Made by a program: the position numbers and the translations under genes | Part shown: in pieces, positions 36,461 through 46,147 of the stretch | How the letters are laid out: every line of letters begins with the position of its first letter | Numbering within the stretch: position 1 is the stretch's first letter | The notes under the pieces: model-generated | Databases searched by the model: none | What the model was told of the DNA's origin: nothing | Seen by the model: only the letters and a program-made list of their open reading frames with translations | Source: Agrococcus sp. HG114 | Lineage (GTDB): Bacteria > Actinomycetota > Actinomycetes > Actinomycetales > Microbacteriaceae | Length of the DNA stretch: 64,000 bases | NCBI RefSeq assembly: GCF_024723325.1 | Contig: NZ_JANQCH010000001.1 | Span: forward strand, 1 to 64,000 | Direction of reading: 5' to 3'

Positions 36461-37762
36461 ATGTCGGTACAGAGCGTTGAGGTGCTCGTCGTCGGGGCAG
36501 GACAGGCGGGCGTGGCGATGAGCGCGCACCTCGGTGAGCGCGGCATCTCGCACGTCGTCCTCGAGCGCGACCGCATCGCCGAGGCGTGGCGCACCGGCCG
36601 GTGGGACTCCCTCGTCGCCAACGGCCCCGCCTGGCACGACCGCTTCCCAGGCCTCGAGCACGAGGTCGACGGGGACCGCTTCCCCGGCAAGGATCAGGTC
36701 GCCGCGTACTTCGAGCGCTTCGCCGAGAAGATCGAGGCGCCCATCCGCACCGGCGTGACCGTCACCCTTGTGCGCAAGCACGCCGGCCGCGCCGGCTTCC
36801 ACGTCGAGACGACCGACGGCACCTACGACGCGCGCTACGTCGTCGCCGCGACCGGTCCGTTCCAGGTGCCGGCGATCCCCCCGCTCGTGCCCGAGGACGC
36901 CGGCATCCACCAGCTGCACTCGCGCGACTACCGCAATCCCGACCAGCTGCCCGCGGGCGGCGTGCTCGTCGTCGGCGCCGGCGCCTCGGGCTCGCAGATC
37001 GCCGACGAGCTCGCGCGCGCGGGCCGCGACGTCTGGCTCGCCGTCGGGCCGCACAGCCGACCGCCGCGGCAGTACCGCGGCCGCGACTTCACCTGGTGGC
37101 TCGGTGTGCTCGGCCACTGGGAGCGCACGACCCCGCCGGACGGCGGCGACCACGTGACGATCGCGGTCAGCGGCGCGAACGGCGGCGAGACGGTCGACTT
37201 CCGCACCATCGCCTCGCGCGGCGTGCGACTCGTCGGCCGCGCCAACGCCTACGCCAACGGCACGCTGCGCTTCGCGCCGGACCTGCTCGACAACATCAAG
37301 CGCGGCGACCAGGACTACCTCGACATGCTCGAGCGCTGCGACCGGTACGCCGAGCGCAACGGGCTCGACCTGCCCGAGGAACCCGGCGCATCCGTGCTCG
37401 GGCCCTACCCGGCCGACGCGCTCGAGCCGGTCGAGGAGCTCGACCTCGCCGCCGCCGGCATCACCACGATCCTGTGGGCGACCGGCTACCGCACCGACTA
37501 CAGCTGGCTGCAGGTCGATGCGCTCGACGCCGACGGCCGGCCCCAGCACGAGCGCGGCATCTCGACTGAGCCCGGCGTCTACTTCCTCGGCCTGCCGTGG
37601 CTCTCGCGGCGCGGCTCGAGCTTCATTTGGGGCGTGTGGAACGACGCGAAGTTCATCGCCGACCAGATCGCGATCCAGCAGAGCTACCTCGCCTACGAGC
37701 CCGCGGCGCCCACCGCGCTCGAGGCGCCCGAGCTCGCCACGACGACAGGAGCCTTCCGATGA
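36461..37762 (+). CDS. FAD/NAD(P)-dependent flavin monooxygenase-like protein
   Basis: A 433-residue two-dinucleotide-binding flavoprotein of the CzcO/YUCCA-like group. FAD binds at LVVGAGQAGVAMSAHLGERG (about residues 10-29), NAD(P) at VLVVGAGASGSQIADELARAG near 170, and ILWATGYRTDYSWL is the family ATGY motif. WRTGRWDSLVANGPAWHDRFPG matches putative N-oxidising flavoproteins. GGAGGT five bases before ATG 36461 is a strong site. It starts an operon whose next gene is RidA, suggesting oxidation of an amine to an imine or N-hydroxy compound that RidA then clears. Confidence 0.88.
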   Translation: MSVQSVEVLVVGAGQAGVAMSAHLGERGISHVVLERDRIAEAWRTGRWDSLVANGPAWHDRFPGLEHEVDGDRFPGKDQVAAYFERFAEKIEAPIRTGVTVTLVRKHAGRAGFHVETTDGTYDARYVVAATGPFQVPAIPPLVPEDAGIHQLHSRDYRNPDQLPAGGVLVVGAGASGSQIADELARAGRDVWLAVGPHSRPPRQYRGRDFTWWLGVLGHWERTTPPDGGDHVTIAVSGANGGETVDFRTIASRGVRLVGRANAYANGTLRFAPDLLDNIKRGDQDYLDMLERCDRYAERNGLDLPEEPGASVLGPYPADALEPVEELDLAAAGITTILWATGYRTDYSWLQVDALDADGRPQHERGISTEPGVYFLGLPWLSRRGSSFIWGVWNDAKFIADQIAIQQSYLAYEPAAPTALEAPELATTTGAFR

Positions 37763-38187
37763 CCACGCACACGCGCATCCGCCCCTTCAACACCCGCGAC
37801 ACCTACCCCGAGCAGAACCTCGACAACGACCTGTGCCAGGCCGTGGTGGCGAACGGCGTCGTCTATCTGCGCGGCCAGATCGGGCAGGACCTCGAGACGC
37901 GCGAGTCGGTGGGCATCGGCGACGTCGAGGCGCAGGCCGAGCAGGCGATGGCGAACATCGCGATGCTGCTCGAGGAGGCCGGCTCATCGCTCGACGACAT
38001 CGTGAAGGTGATCGTCTACATCATCGACCCGCGCTACCGCGAGCCCGTCTACCGCGTGATGGGGCGCTGGCTCAAGGGCGTGCACCCGGTCTCGACCGGC
38101 CTCGTCGTGAGCGCGCTCGCGCGGCCCGAATGGCTCGTCGAGATCGACGCGACCGCCGTCATCAGCGATCAGGGTGCGAAGGCATGA
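37759..38187 (+). CDS. RidA family protein (enamine/imine deaminase-like)
   Basis: A 142-residue RidA/YjgF/UK114 family protein. GVVYLRGQIGQDLE, AMANIAMLLEEAGSSLDDIVKVIVYI and STGLVVSALARPEWLVEIDATAV follow the family, whose best known reaction is hydrolysis of reactive imines. The key arginine before the last strand of classic RidA members (xRxCVEV) is replaced here by the ARPEWLVEI arrangement, where R is retained. Its ATG overlaps the flavoprotein stop; its stop overlaps the DUF1028 ATG. Confidence 0.9.
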   Translation: MTTHTRIRPFNTRDTYPEQNLDNDLCQAVVANGVVYLRGQIGQDLETRESVGIGDVEAQAEQAMANIAMLLEEAGSSLDDIVKVIVYIIDPRYREPVYRVMGRWLKGVHPVSTGLVVSALARPEWLVEIDATAVISDQGAKA

Positions 38188-38855
38188 CCTTCTCGATCGT
38201 GGCGCGAGATGCGACCGGGGCGCTCGGCTCGGCGGTGTGCTCGTCGTCGCCCGCGGTCGCGGCCCGCTGCATTCACCTCGCCGATGGCGTGGGCGCCGTG
38301 AACTCGCAGAACGTCACCGATCCGCGGCTGGGGCCGGCGGTGCTCGAGCGCATCCGCGGCGGCAGCTCGGCGCGCGAGGCGCTCGATGCGGTCGTCGCCG
38401 ACGCCGAGCACGTCGAGTACCGCCAGCTGCTCGCGGTCGACGCCGACGGCGGCGTCGCGTTCTACTCGGGGCAGCGCGCCCTGGGCGTGTTCGGCGAGGC
38501 GACCGGTGAGGGCGTCGTGGCCGGCGGCAACATGCTCGCGAGCGCCGAGATCCCGCAGCGGATGGTCGACGCGTTCAGCGCCGCCGAGGGCGATCTCGAG
38601 CGCCGCCTGCTCGCCGCGATGCGCGCTGCGATGGATGCGGGCGGTGAGGCCGGCCCGGTGCACTCGATCGGGCTCTCGGTCGTGCGCGACGCCGGCTGGC
38701 GCGTGACCGACCTGCGCGTCGACTGGACCGAGTCGGAGCCGCTCGACGAGCTCGAGCGGCTGCTCGAGCTATGGCTCGAGCAGCGCGACGCCTACGTCGA
38801 TCGCGCGCTCGACCCGGCGGCGGCGCCCTCCTACGGCGTGCCCGGCGATGAGTGA
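38184..38855 (+). CDS. DUF1028 family protein
   Basis: A 223-residue protein of the DUF1028 family, an Ntn-hydrolase-like group with unknown function. TFSIVARDATGALGSAVCSSSPAVAARC at the amino end and NSQNVTDPRLGPAVLERI are the diagnostic blocks, with VVAGGNMLAS in the middle. In other bacteria it is often beside RidA and peptidase/amidase genes. Overlaps RidA upstream (ATGA) and M20 downstream by eight bases, so the operon is tightly coupled. Confidence 0.88.
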   Translation: MTFSIVARDATGALGSAVCSSSPAVAARCIHLADGVGAVNSQNVTDPRLGPAVLERIRGGSSAREALDAVVADAEHVEYRQLLAVDADGGVAFYSGQRALGVFGEATGEGVVAGGNMLASAEIPQRMVDAFSAAEGDLERRLLAAMRAAMDAGGEAGPVHSIGLSVVRDAGWRVTDLRVDWTESEPLDELERLLELWLEQRDAYVDRALDPAAAPSYGVPGDE

Positions 38856-40011
38856 GCTCGCCGTGCTGAAGACGGCGGCGGATGCGTTCGTCTCCGGCGC
38901 GTCGTCGGCGCTCGTGCGGCTGTCGGAGACCCTGCACGCGCACCCGGAGACCGCCTGGCAGGAGCACCGCGCCGCCGCATGGGTCGGCGACGCGCTCAGC
39001 GAGCACGGCTTCCGCGTGACCCCCGGCTACCTCGGCTTCGAGACGGCGCTGCTCGCCGAGGCCGGCAGCGGCCCGCGGACGATCGGCATCATGGCCGAGT
39101 ACGACGCGCTGCCGGGGCTGGGGCACGCGTGCGGTCACAACCTCATCGCCGCGAGCGCCGTCGGCGCCGGCCTCGCCCTCGCGCGCATGGCCGACGAGCT
39201 CGGCATCACCGTGCGCGTCTACGGCACGCCGGCCGAGGAGGGCGGCGGCGGCAAGATCGAGATGCTCGAGGCGGGCGCCTTCCGCGATCTCGACCTCGCG
39301 ATGATGGTGCACCCCGGCCCGGTCGACGTCGCCGAGGCGCGCCCGTTCGCCGTCACCCACAACCACATCGCCTACGACGGCGTCGCCGCGCACGCCGGCG
39401 CCTACCCCGACCAGGGAGTGAACGCGAACGACGCGTTCGTCATCGCGCAGGTCGCGATCGGCATGCTGCGCCAGCAGCTGCCGCAGGACACGCGGGTGCA
39501 CGGCATCCAGACCGTCGGCGGGTCGGCGCCCAACGCCATCCCCGACCGCACCGAGGGCCGTTGGTACGCGCGCGCGAACTCGCTCGAGGAGCTCGCGCAG
39601 CTCGAGGAGCGCGTGCGACGCTGCTTCGAGGCCGGCGCGCTCGCGACCGGCACGACGCTCACGATCACCCCCGAGAGCAAGCCCTACGCGGAGTTCCGCA
39701 CCGACGAGCGCGCGCTCGCCGCCTACAAGGCGAACGCCATCGCGCGCGGTCGCGAGTTCGCCGAGCCGGGCCTCGCCGGGCGCATGAACCGCGCCTCGAC
39801 CGACATGGGGAACGTCTCCCAGGTCGTGCCGGCCATCCACCCCTACATCGGTGTCGACTCGCTGCCGTACACGAACCACCAGCCGGAGTTCGCCGCCGCG
39901 AGCGTCGGCCCCGCGGCGGAGCGGGCGCTGCTCGACGGTGCCGTGCTGCTGGCGCAGACGGTGATCGACGTCGGGGCGGCATCGCGGGAGGCGGAGGCGC
40001 CACGCCCGTAG
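38848..40011 (+). CDS. M20 family metallo-amidohydrolase
   Basis: A 387-residue M20 peptidase/amidohydrolase of the AbgB/PM20D2-like branch. Metal ligands are seen in IGIMAEYDALPGLGHACGHN (histidines of HACGHN) and GTPAEEGGGGKIEM (paired glutamates); the dimerisation domain includes HNHIAYDGVAAHAGAYP. It should remove an acyl or amino-acid group from an amide. As last gene of the flavoprotein-RidA-DUF1028 operon it points to an N-acylated amine or dipeptide-like substrate. It converges on the DUF5937/ArsR gene. Confidence 0.92.
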   Translation: MSELAVLKTAADAFVSGASSALVRLSETLHAHPETAWQEHRAAAWVGDALSEHGFRVTPGYLGFETALLAEAGSGPRTIGIMAEYDALPGLGHACGHNLIAASAVGAGLALARMADELGITVRVYGTPAEEGGGGKIEMLEAGAFRDLDLAMMVHPGPVDVAEARPFAVTHNHIAYDGVAAHAGAYPDQGVNANDAFVIAQVAIGMLRQQLPQDTRVHGIQTVGGSAPNAIPDRTEGRWYARANSLEELAQLEERVRRCFEAGALATGTTLTITPESKPYAEFRTDERALAAYKANAIARGREFAEPGLAGRMNRASTDMGNVSQVVPAIHPYIGVDSLPYTNHQPEFAAASVGPAAERALLDGAVLLAQTVIDVGAASREAEAPRP

Positions 40012-40041
40012 GTGCCAGCGGCACGTCCATGCCGGATGCGC

Positions 40042-41133
40042 TCAGCGCGTCAGCGTGCTGAGGAACTCGTAGCCGAGCTGGTAGATGCGCTCGGAGCGCA
40101 GGCGGTGGGCGACAAGCTTGCCGTTGCGGGTCGAGACGAGCAGGTCGACGTCCTTCAGGCGTCGCAGGTGCCGCGACACCTGCGGCGCGGTCATGCCGGT
40201 GCGCCGTGCGAGCTCGCTGGTGGTGCACCACTCGTTGACGAGATGCCGGCACAGCTCCTGGCGCGACTCATCCGAGAGCACCGCGAGCCGCTCCTGCACC
40301 GTGCGCAGCGACAGCCCGCTGGCGACGGGCCGCCGCACCGGGTACTGCACGATCACGGGCATCGGCACCGAGGCATAGGCGGCGTCGTACTTGATCAGCA
40401 GATGCGGGTCCGACCACACGCTGGGGATCAGCACGAACTCACGCCCGGCACCCGGCACGACCGCCGACTGCAGCTTGTCGAAGACGACGTGCTCCCGCTG
40501 CCCGAACAGGTGCGCGTCGGGGGCAAGCGACGCGAGCAGCTCGCCGACCGGCTCGAGCGCCAACTGCTCGCGCTGCAGATCCGCGCGCTGCTGCAGCGCG
40601 GGCTCGATGCCCGCCCACACCTCGGCGAAGAAGCGGTCGTGGCAGCGCGCCGCGATGTCGACCACCTGATCGCGGAAGGCTGCCGGATCGCGCAGCAGCC
40701 GTCGCGCCAGCGATTCGCGCTCGTCGCTCTTGCTGCGGCAGTGCTCGAGAAAGGCCGCCTCGTCGCGGCTCGGCTGCTGGTGGTCGGGCAGGCGCCCGCC
40801 CGCGACCGTCTCGGCCGCCATCTCGAAGAACGCCGTCAGCGGCAGCGCCCTGACCGCGTCCAGCGACGAATCGAACGACAGGCCGCCGCCGGCCGCCTGC
40901 AACGGGAGGAACGCCCGGAGCCGGAAGCGCGCCCACAGCGGCGCGTGCACGCGCAGCTGTCGCAGCAGATTCGCCGGGATCGCGGCGACGATCCGGTCGG
41001 TCTCCCGCCGCCGATCGCGATGGTGGTCCGGCTCGGCCAGCACGTGCAGCAGCGCCATGAGCTCGGCGAGCTCGCTCGGCGCGATGACGACGTCGTCCGC
41101 GCGCACCTCGGCGACGTCGAAGACGATGGGCAC
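40042..41133 (-). CDS. ArsR-type HTH regulator with DUF5937 domain
   Basis: A 363-residue actinobacterial regulator. Residues about 1-250 are a helical region matching DUF5937 (SELAELMALLHVLAEPDHH early). The carboxy end, about 280-345, is an ArsR-like winged helix: ERLAVLSDESRQELCRHLV then TTSELARRTGMTAPQVSRHLRRLKDVDLLVSTRNGKLV (quoted parts: TSELARRTGM, QVSRHLRRLKD). It is the last gene of the leftward ABC importer operon, nine bases after the hydrolase stop, implying feedback on that operon. No metal-binding cysteines were noticed. Confidence 0.85.
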   Translation of the reverse strand: MPIVFDVAEVRADDVVIAPSELAELMALLHVLAEPDHHRDRRRETDRIVAAIPANLLRQLRVHAPLWARFRLRAFLPLQAAGGGLSFDSSLDAVRALPLTAFFEMAAETVAGGRLPDHQQPSRDEAAFLEHCRSKSDERESLARRLLRDPAAFRDQVVDIAARCHDRFFAEVWAGIEPALQQRADLQREQLALEPVGELLASLAPDAHLFGQREHVVFDKLQSAVVPGAGREFVLIPSVWSDPHLLIKYDAAYASVPMPVIVQYPVRRPVASGLSLRTVQERLAVLSDESRQELCRHLVNEWCTTSELARRTGMTAPQVSRHLRRLKDVDLLVSTRNGKLVAHRLRSERIYQLGYEFLSTLTR

Positions 41134-41142
41134 GCGACCAGC

Positions 41143-42543
41143 CTAGAAGTCGACCGCCTCGGCGGCGATCCGCAGCTCCTCGGCGTCCTCGGGCAGCAGG
41201 AACCGCTCCCCGAGCATCCGCGACACCACGTCCCCCACCCGCCGCCGGTAGCCGGCAACCGAGCCGTACTCCTGCGCGAGCAGCTCGGCGCTGACCGGGG
41301 TCTCGTTGCCGTGGTACCAGGAGGGGCGGCCCATCGGCGTCGCCGCGACCAGCGTCGACGTCGGCGCGTCGGTGTACGTCGTGCGCAGGCCGCCGACCGC
41401 GTTGCCCCAGGCATCCCGCACGATCTCGTCCGTGTCTCCCACCGTCTCGAGCAGCTGCGAGGCGGGCGGCTCGGCGATGCCCTCGGCCCAGTCGGCGAGC
41501 AGCTCGAGCAGCGCGTTGTAGACGTGCGTGTTGGGGAAGCTCGACCAGTGCGCGCCCTCCGGAAGCGGGCAGTCCGCGAGCCGCACGACGTCGGCCTGGC
41601 TCATGCGCCGCGTCTCGCGGTGCGCCATCCCCGCGACCTCATAGAGCCGGAAGGTGCCCGAGTCGGGCCGGCGGTGGCTCAGCCCCCGCACCTGTCCGCT
41701 GACGCCGCATGCCCAGCGCACCGACTGGAACTCCGATTCGCCCAGCACCTCGATGACGGGCACGTCGACGTCGGGCAGCGCGTCGCCGCCCGACGCGCCC
41801 GGCAGATAGCCGTCGAAGACGGGCAGCCCGCCCTCGCGGCGCAGCGTCTCGTGGTGGCGCTCGATGAACCTGCGCGTGAAGCCGCCGGTCTGCGAGATGC
41901 CGGCCAGCAGCAGCGTCCGCACTGCTGATCCAGCGAGCCCCGGCAGGTCCTCGCGCAGCGCCGCCGCCACCTGCGCGACGATCTCGAACGACTGCGGCGT
42001 GGCCGCCCACCAGCGCTCCTTGAACGCGTCGTACTGCTCGGCCAGCAGCTGCGGCGTCGGGTCCTCCTCGAACGGGATGGTGGCCTTGAAGTCGCGCGCC
42101 AGCTCCCCCTCGACGAAGTGCATCTCGGCGTAGCGCTCCGGATCCGCGCCCTTGATCAGGTCAAGCGCCGAGGGCGCCTGCGCGTCGATCTCGATCCACA
42201 GGTACCCGGCGCGCATGAGCTGTCGGTGGTACGCGCGCCACACCGAGGTGCCGCCCCAGATGTGGCTGACCTCCGCGAGCGCGCGACCGTTCGCCCGCGC
42301 CATGTCCGACGGGTGCCGCACCAGGATGCGGGTGCTGTAGCTCGCCCCCGCCGCCGTGCCGGAGACGACGTACTCCTTTTGCTCGTAGCCGTAGAGCGGC
42401 ATCCGGTCGACGGCGTACGGCTCGAGCAGCACCGCCGTGCTGGATCCGGTCTCGGCGATCGGACCGCTGACGACGGCTGAGGTGACGGTAGGCATGGCGA
42501 TGTTCACGGGCTCCGGATGCGGTGAGAGGTTGACGGGGATCAC
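41143..42543 (-). CDS. Alpha/beta hydrolase domain protein (Abhydrolase_10-like)
   Basis: A protein of about 466 residues resembling the 'alpha/beta hydrolase domain-containing' family (Abhydrolase_10). YGYEQKEYVVSGTAAG starts the conserved part, LLLAGISQTGGFTRRFIE holds the presumed nucleophile elbow (GISQTG), YLPGASGGDALPDVDVPVIEVLGESEF covers the acid-strand region, and VAGMAHRE the candidate histidine. GTG 42543 overlaps the ATPase stop (GTGA) and fits the operon pattern; ATG 42495 would give 450 residues and may be the true start. Encoded within a peptide-type importer operon, it likely acts on the imported compound. Confidence 0.8.
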   Translation of the reverse strand: MIPVNLSPHPEPVNIAMPTVTSAVVSGPIAETGSSTAVLLEPYAVDRMPLYGYEQKEYVVSGTAAGASYSTRILVRHPSDMARANGRALAEVSHIWGGTSVWRAYHRQLMRAGYLWIEIDAQAPSALDLIKGADPERYAEMHFVEGELARDFKATIPFEEDPTPQLLAEQYDAFKERWWAATPQSFEIVAQVAAALREDLPGLAGSAVRTLLLAGISQTGGFTRRFIERHHETLRREGGLPVFDGYLPGASGGDALPDVDVPVIEVLGESEFQSVRWACGVSGQVRGLSHRRPDSGTFRLYEVAGMAHRETRRMSQADVVRLADCPLPEGAHWSSFPNTHVYNALLELLADWAEGIAEPPASQLLETVGDTDEIVRDAWGNAVGGLRTTYTDAPTSTLVAATPMGRPSWYHGNETPVSAELLAQEYGSVAGYRRRVGDVVSRMLGERFLLPEDAEELRIAAEAVDF

Positions 42544-43373
42544 GACAGGCTGGGCGCGGCGTCGAGGAGCGTGCGCGTGTAGTCGTGCTGCGGATCGGCG
42601 AACACCTCGCGGGTGGCGCCGCGCTCGACGATCGCGCCCCGGTTGAGCACCGCGACCGAGTCGCACATGAACTCGACCACCGCCATGTCGTGGCTGATGA
42701 ACAGGGTCGCGAGCTGCCGCTCCTGCTGGATGTCCTTCAGGAGGTTCAGCACGGTGGCCTGCACCGACACGTCGAGTGCCGAGACCGGCTCGTCGGCGAC
42801 GATCAGCTCGGGCTCGAGCGCGAGCGCCCGGGCGATCGAGATGCGCTGCCGCTGGCCGCCCGAGAACTCGTGCGGCAGCCGACCGAGCCAGCGCTCGGCG
42901 AGCGAGACCTCGTCGGCGAGCCTGCGGGCGCGCTGCTCGCGCTCCTTCGGCGAGTGCAGCCCCTGCACCCGCATCGGCTCCATCAGCAGCTCGAGCAGCG
43001 TCATCCTGGGGTTCAGGGAGTTGGAGGAGTCCTGGAAGATCATCTGCATCTTCCGCCGGTACCGGCGCAGGCCAGCCCCGCGCATCCGCGTGATGTCCTC
43101 TCCCAGCACCCGCACCGAGCCGGAGGTGGGCCGGATCAGGCCGATCGCGATGCGGCCGATCGTCGACTTGCCCGAGCCCGACTCGCCGACCAGGCCGAGC
43201 ACCTGGTTGCGCCCGAGGGTGAACGAGACGTCGTCGACGGCGGTGTGGGCGCGCCGACGCAGCACGCCGCCCATCGCGAACGTCTTGGTCACGTGCTCGA
43301 GCGCGAGGACCGGCTCGCGCTCCGTCGAACCCTGTGCCAGCCGCTCGGCCGAGCCCTGCGCCTGCTCCGTCAT
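42540..43373 (-). CDS. ABC transporter ATPase (DppF/OppF type)
   Basis: A 277-residue ATPase of a dipeptide/oligopeptide/nickel importer. Walker A is GESGSGKST (about residues 63-71), the Q-loop QMIFQDSSNSLNPRMT, signature SGGQRQR, and Walker B LIVADEPVSALD. Its ATG overlaps the preceding ATPase stop (ATGA). It pairs with that ATPase to power the two permeases. Confidence 0.94.
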   Translation of the reverse strand: MTEQAQGSAERLAQGSTEREPVLALEHVTKTFAMGGVLRRRAHTAVDDVSFTLGRNQVLGLVGESGSGKSTIGRIAIGLIRPTSGSVRVLGEDITRMRGAGLRRYRRKMQMIFQDSSNSLNPRMTLLELLMEPMRVQGLHSPKEREQRARRLADEVSLAERWLGRLPHEFSGGQRQRISIARALALEPELIVADEPVSALDVSVQATVLNLLKDIQQERQLATLFISHDMAVVEFMCDSVAVLNRGAIVERGATREVFADPQHDYTRTLLDAAPSLS

Positions 43374-44248
43374 CGCTCCGCCTTCGTGAATGCCGCGCGG
43401 TCGATTACCGGCAGGCGGTCGACGCGGTGGCCGAGCCGCGGCGCCGCCTCGAGCAGCCCGCGGGTGTAGCCCGACTGCGGCGCCGCGACCACCTGCGCGG
43501 TCGGCCCCTGCTCCATCAGGTAGCCGTCGAGCATGACGACCACGTCGTCGCTGTAGTGCGAGATGAGCCCGAGGTCGTGGCTGATGAGGATCATCGACAG
43601 GTGCAGCTCCTCGCGCAGCCGCACCAGCAGCTCGAGGATCTGCTTCTGGATGGTCGCGTCGAGCGCGGTCGTCGGCTCGTCCGCGATGAGCAGCGACGGG
43701 TCGCAGGAGATGCTCATGGCGATCATGACGCGTTGCCGCATGCCGCCGGAGAGCTGGTGCACGTAGCTCTCGAGCACGCCGCGCTCGGGCGGGATGCCGA
43801 CCAGGTCGAGCAGCTCGCGGGCGCGTGAGCGTGCTTGCTTGGCCGAGAGGCCCAGGTGCAGCCGCATCGGGCGGATCATCTGCTCGGCGATCGTCATCGT
43901 GGGGTGGAGCGCGCTCATCGGCTCCTGGAAGACGTAGCCGATCTCCGAGCCCGAGCTCTGCTCGCGCTGGGCCCGCGTGAACTGCAGCAGCTGCTGCCCC
44001 TTGTACTCGATCTCGCCGTGCGCGACGGCGACCTCGGGCAGGATGCCCATGACCGCGTTGGCGGTGAGCGACTTGCCCGACCCCGACTCGCCGACGATGC
44101 CGAGTGTGCGGCCCGGCTGCAGCTCGAACGACAGCTCGTGCACGACCCGGTTCGCGCCCTGCTCGCTCAGGATGTCGATGCTGAGCCCGCGCACGGTCAG
44201 CAACGCGCGACCGGCGACCTTGATCGCTTCGGTGGGTTCGAATCGCAT
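43370..44248 (-). CDS. ABC transporter ATPase (DppD/OppD type)
   Basis: A 292-residue ATPase. Walker A is [10 protein letters not shown]-loop [18 protein letters not shown], signature LSGGMRQR, Walker [13 protein letters not shown], and the H-loop ILISHDLGL. It is the D-type half of the heterodimer, shorter at the carboxy end than iron-sulfur-carrying OppD proteins, with no CxxC cluster noticed. Six bases separate it from the permease upstream. Confidence 0.94.
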   Translation of the reverse strand: MRFEPTEAIKVAGRALLTVRGLSIDILSEQGANRVVHELSFELQPGRTLGIVGESGSGKSLTANAVMGILPEVAVAHGEIEYKGQQLLQFTRAQREQSSGSEIGYVFQEPMSALHPTMTIAEQMIRPMRLHLGLSAKQARSRARELLDLVGIPPERGVLESYVHQLSGGMRQRVMIAMSISCDPSLLIADEPTTALDATIQKQILELLVRLREELHLSMILISHDLGLISHYSDDVVVMLDGYLMEQGPTAQVVAAPQSGYTRGLLEAAPRLGHRVDRLPVIDRAAFTKAER

Positions 44249-44254
44249 GGCGGC

Positions 44255-45208
44255 TCAGTCCTTCCCTGCGAAGCGGATGCGGGGGTCGAGGAGGGCGCAG
44301 ACGATGTCGACGAGCAGGTTCACGACCACGAACACGACGGCGATGAAGAAGATGCAGCCCTCGATGAGCGGGTAGTCGCGCCGCTCGACCGCGGTGAGCA
44401 GGAGGGCGCCAAGCCCGGGGATCGAGAAGACCTTCTCGGTCACGACCGCACCGCCGAGCATCGATGCGAACGAGAGGCCGATGACGGTCACGACCGGCAC
44501 GAGCGCCGCGCGCAGCACGTACTGCCCGGTGATCGTGCGGGAGGGGATGCCCATGGCCTGCGCGGTGCGCACGAACGGCTGGTGCTTGGTGTCGAGCACG
44601 CCGTTGCGGGCGTAGCGGAACAGGGTCGCCGCCTCGAGCACGCCCAGCACGATGGCCGGCAGCGCCAGGTAGTACCAGGAGAGCCAGAAGTCGTGCGTGA
44701 GCGGCACGTAGCCCGAGACGGGGAAGATGCGCACGCCCACGCCGAGCGCGAGGATGCCCATGATGGCGAGCCAGAAGGTCGGCATCGCGATGCCCACGGT
44801 GGAGCCCACGACCATCGCCTTGTCGAGCATGCGCGACCTGCTCGTCGCCGCGACAGCGCCGAGCAGCGGCCCGACGAGCACGGCGATGAGCATCGCGAAG
44901 ATCGCGAGCTGCGCGGTGACGGCGGCCGCGCCGAGCACAGCGCTCGAGACATCGGTGCGCAGGAAGATCGAGCTGCCGAAGTCGAAGGTGGCCATGCGGC
45001 CGAGCCAGGCGACGAACTGCACGATGAGCGGTTCGTTGAGGCCCATCTCCTCGCGGAGCGCCTCGATCTGCTCGACGCTGGCGTCCTCCCCGAGCATGAC
45101 GACGGCGGGGTCGCCGGGGGTGAGGCGCAGCAGCAGGAACAGCAGCACCATCGGCACCGCCACGGTGGGGATCATCGCCAGCAGGCGACCGAGGATGTAG
45201 CGCAGCAT
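44255..45208 (-). CDS. ABC transporter permease (DppB type)
   Basis: A 317-residue permease. The amino terminus MLRYILGRLLAMIPTVAVPMVLLFLLLRLTPGDPAVVMLG is characteristic of DppB/OppB (quoted in part: RLTPGDPA). The coupling loop is YARNGVLDTKHQPFVRTAQAMG, and the carboxy end VCALLDPRIRF is also typical. ATG 45208 follows the other permease's stop by two bases. Confidence 0.93.
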   Translation of the reverse strand: MLRYILGRLLAMIPTVAVPMVLLFLLLRLTPGDPAVVMLGEDASVEQIEALREEMGLNEPLIVQFVAWLGRMATFDFGSSIFLRTDVSSAVLGAAAVTAQLAIFAMLIAVLVGPLLGAVAATSRSRMLDKAMVVGSTVGIAMPTFWLAIMGILALGVGVRIFPVSGYVPLTHDFWLSWYYLALPAIVLGVLEAATLFRYARNGVLDTKHQPFVRTAQAMGIPSRTITGQYVLRAALVPVVTVIGLSFASMLGGAVVTEKVFSIPGLGALLLTAVERRDYPLIEGCIFFIAVVFVVVNLLVDIVCALLDPRIRFAGKD

Positions 45209-45210
45209 GC

Positions 45211-46092
45211 TCAGGCCTCGACCTTCTCGGCGCGGGCGGCGATGCGCTTCATCTTCGACAGCACCAGCAGACGGCGGGCGCGCGGGTCCATTGCGTCGCG
45301 GAGGCCGTCGCCGACCAGGATGAGGCCGAGCACGGTCAGCAGGATCGCGATGCCGGGGAATACGGCGATCCACCAGGCGACCTGGATGTACTGCTGCGCG
45401 GCCGACAGGGTCGCGCCCCAGCTAGGCACGTCCGGCGGCAGGCCGATGCCGAGGAAGCTCAGCGCCGCGATGGACAGCACGGTCTGGGCGAAGCCCATCG
45501 TCGCCTGCACGATGAGGACGGATGCGGACTCGGGCGCCACGTAGCGAGCGAGGATCCAGCCGTCGCTCGCGCCGATCGCGCGTGCCGACTCCACGGAGGC
45601 GGAGGTCTTCACCCCGAGCGCGGCCGCGCGGACGACGCGCGCGATCGGCGGGATCAGCACGATCGTGAGACCGAACACCAGCGGTCCGATGCCACGGCCG
45701 AGCACGCCGACGAGGCTGAGCACCAGGATGATGTTCGGGAACGCCATCATGCCGTCGATGATCCGCATCATGATCGCGTCGAAGGTCTTGAAGTAGCCGG
45801 CGGTGACGCCGATGACAAAGCCGATGATGATGGCAAGCACGATGCACGCACCGGCGATCGCGAGCGAGCTCTGCGCGCCGTAGGCGATCATCGTCCAGAG
45901 GTCACGGCCCATGTCGTCCGTGCCCAACGGATGCTCCGAGCTCGGCGCCTGCAGCCGCATCCGCGGGTCGAGCAGGTGCGGGTCGCCGCTGATGATCGGG
46001 GCCGCCAGGGCGATCGCGACCATCAGGGCGACGAGCGCGACACCCACCATCGCCGCGGGGTCCCTGAGGAACGAACGCAGCTGTTCACTCAT
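45211..46092 (-). CDS. ABC transporter permease (DppC type)
   Basis: A 293-residue permease. HPLGTDDMGRDLWTMIAYGAQSSL and VRAAALGVKTSASVESARAIG (coupling region) are DppC/OppC hallmarks, as is the carboxy-terminal GDGLRDAMDPRARR. It follows the solute-binding protein gene by 55 bp and precedes the DppB-type permease. In this operon the C-type gene comes before the B-type, the reverse of the common order. Confidence 0.93.
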   Translation of the reverse strand: MSEQLRSFLRDPAAMVGVALVALMVAIALAAPIISGDPHLLDPRMRLQAPSSEHPLGTDDMGRDLWTMIAYGAQSSLAIAGACIVLAIIIGFVIGVTAGYFKTFDAIMMRIIDGMMAFPNIILVLSLVGVLGRGIGPLVFGLTIVLIPPIARVVRAAALGVKTSASVESARAIGASDGWILARYVAPESASVLIVQATMGFAQTVLSIAALSFLGIGLPPDVPSWGATLSAAQQYIQVAWWIAVFPGIAILLTVLGLILVGDGLRDAMDPRARRLLVLSKMKRIAARAEKVEA

Positions 46093-46147
46093 GATGGCTC
46101 CTCGGGATGGTGGGTATCGTGCGGGTGGGCGTCGTGCGGGTCGTCGG

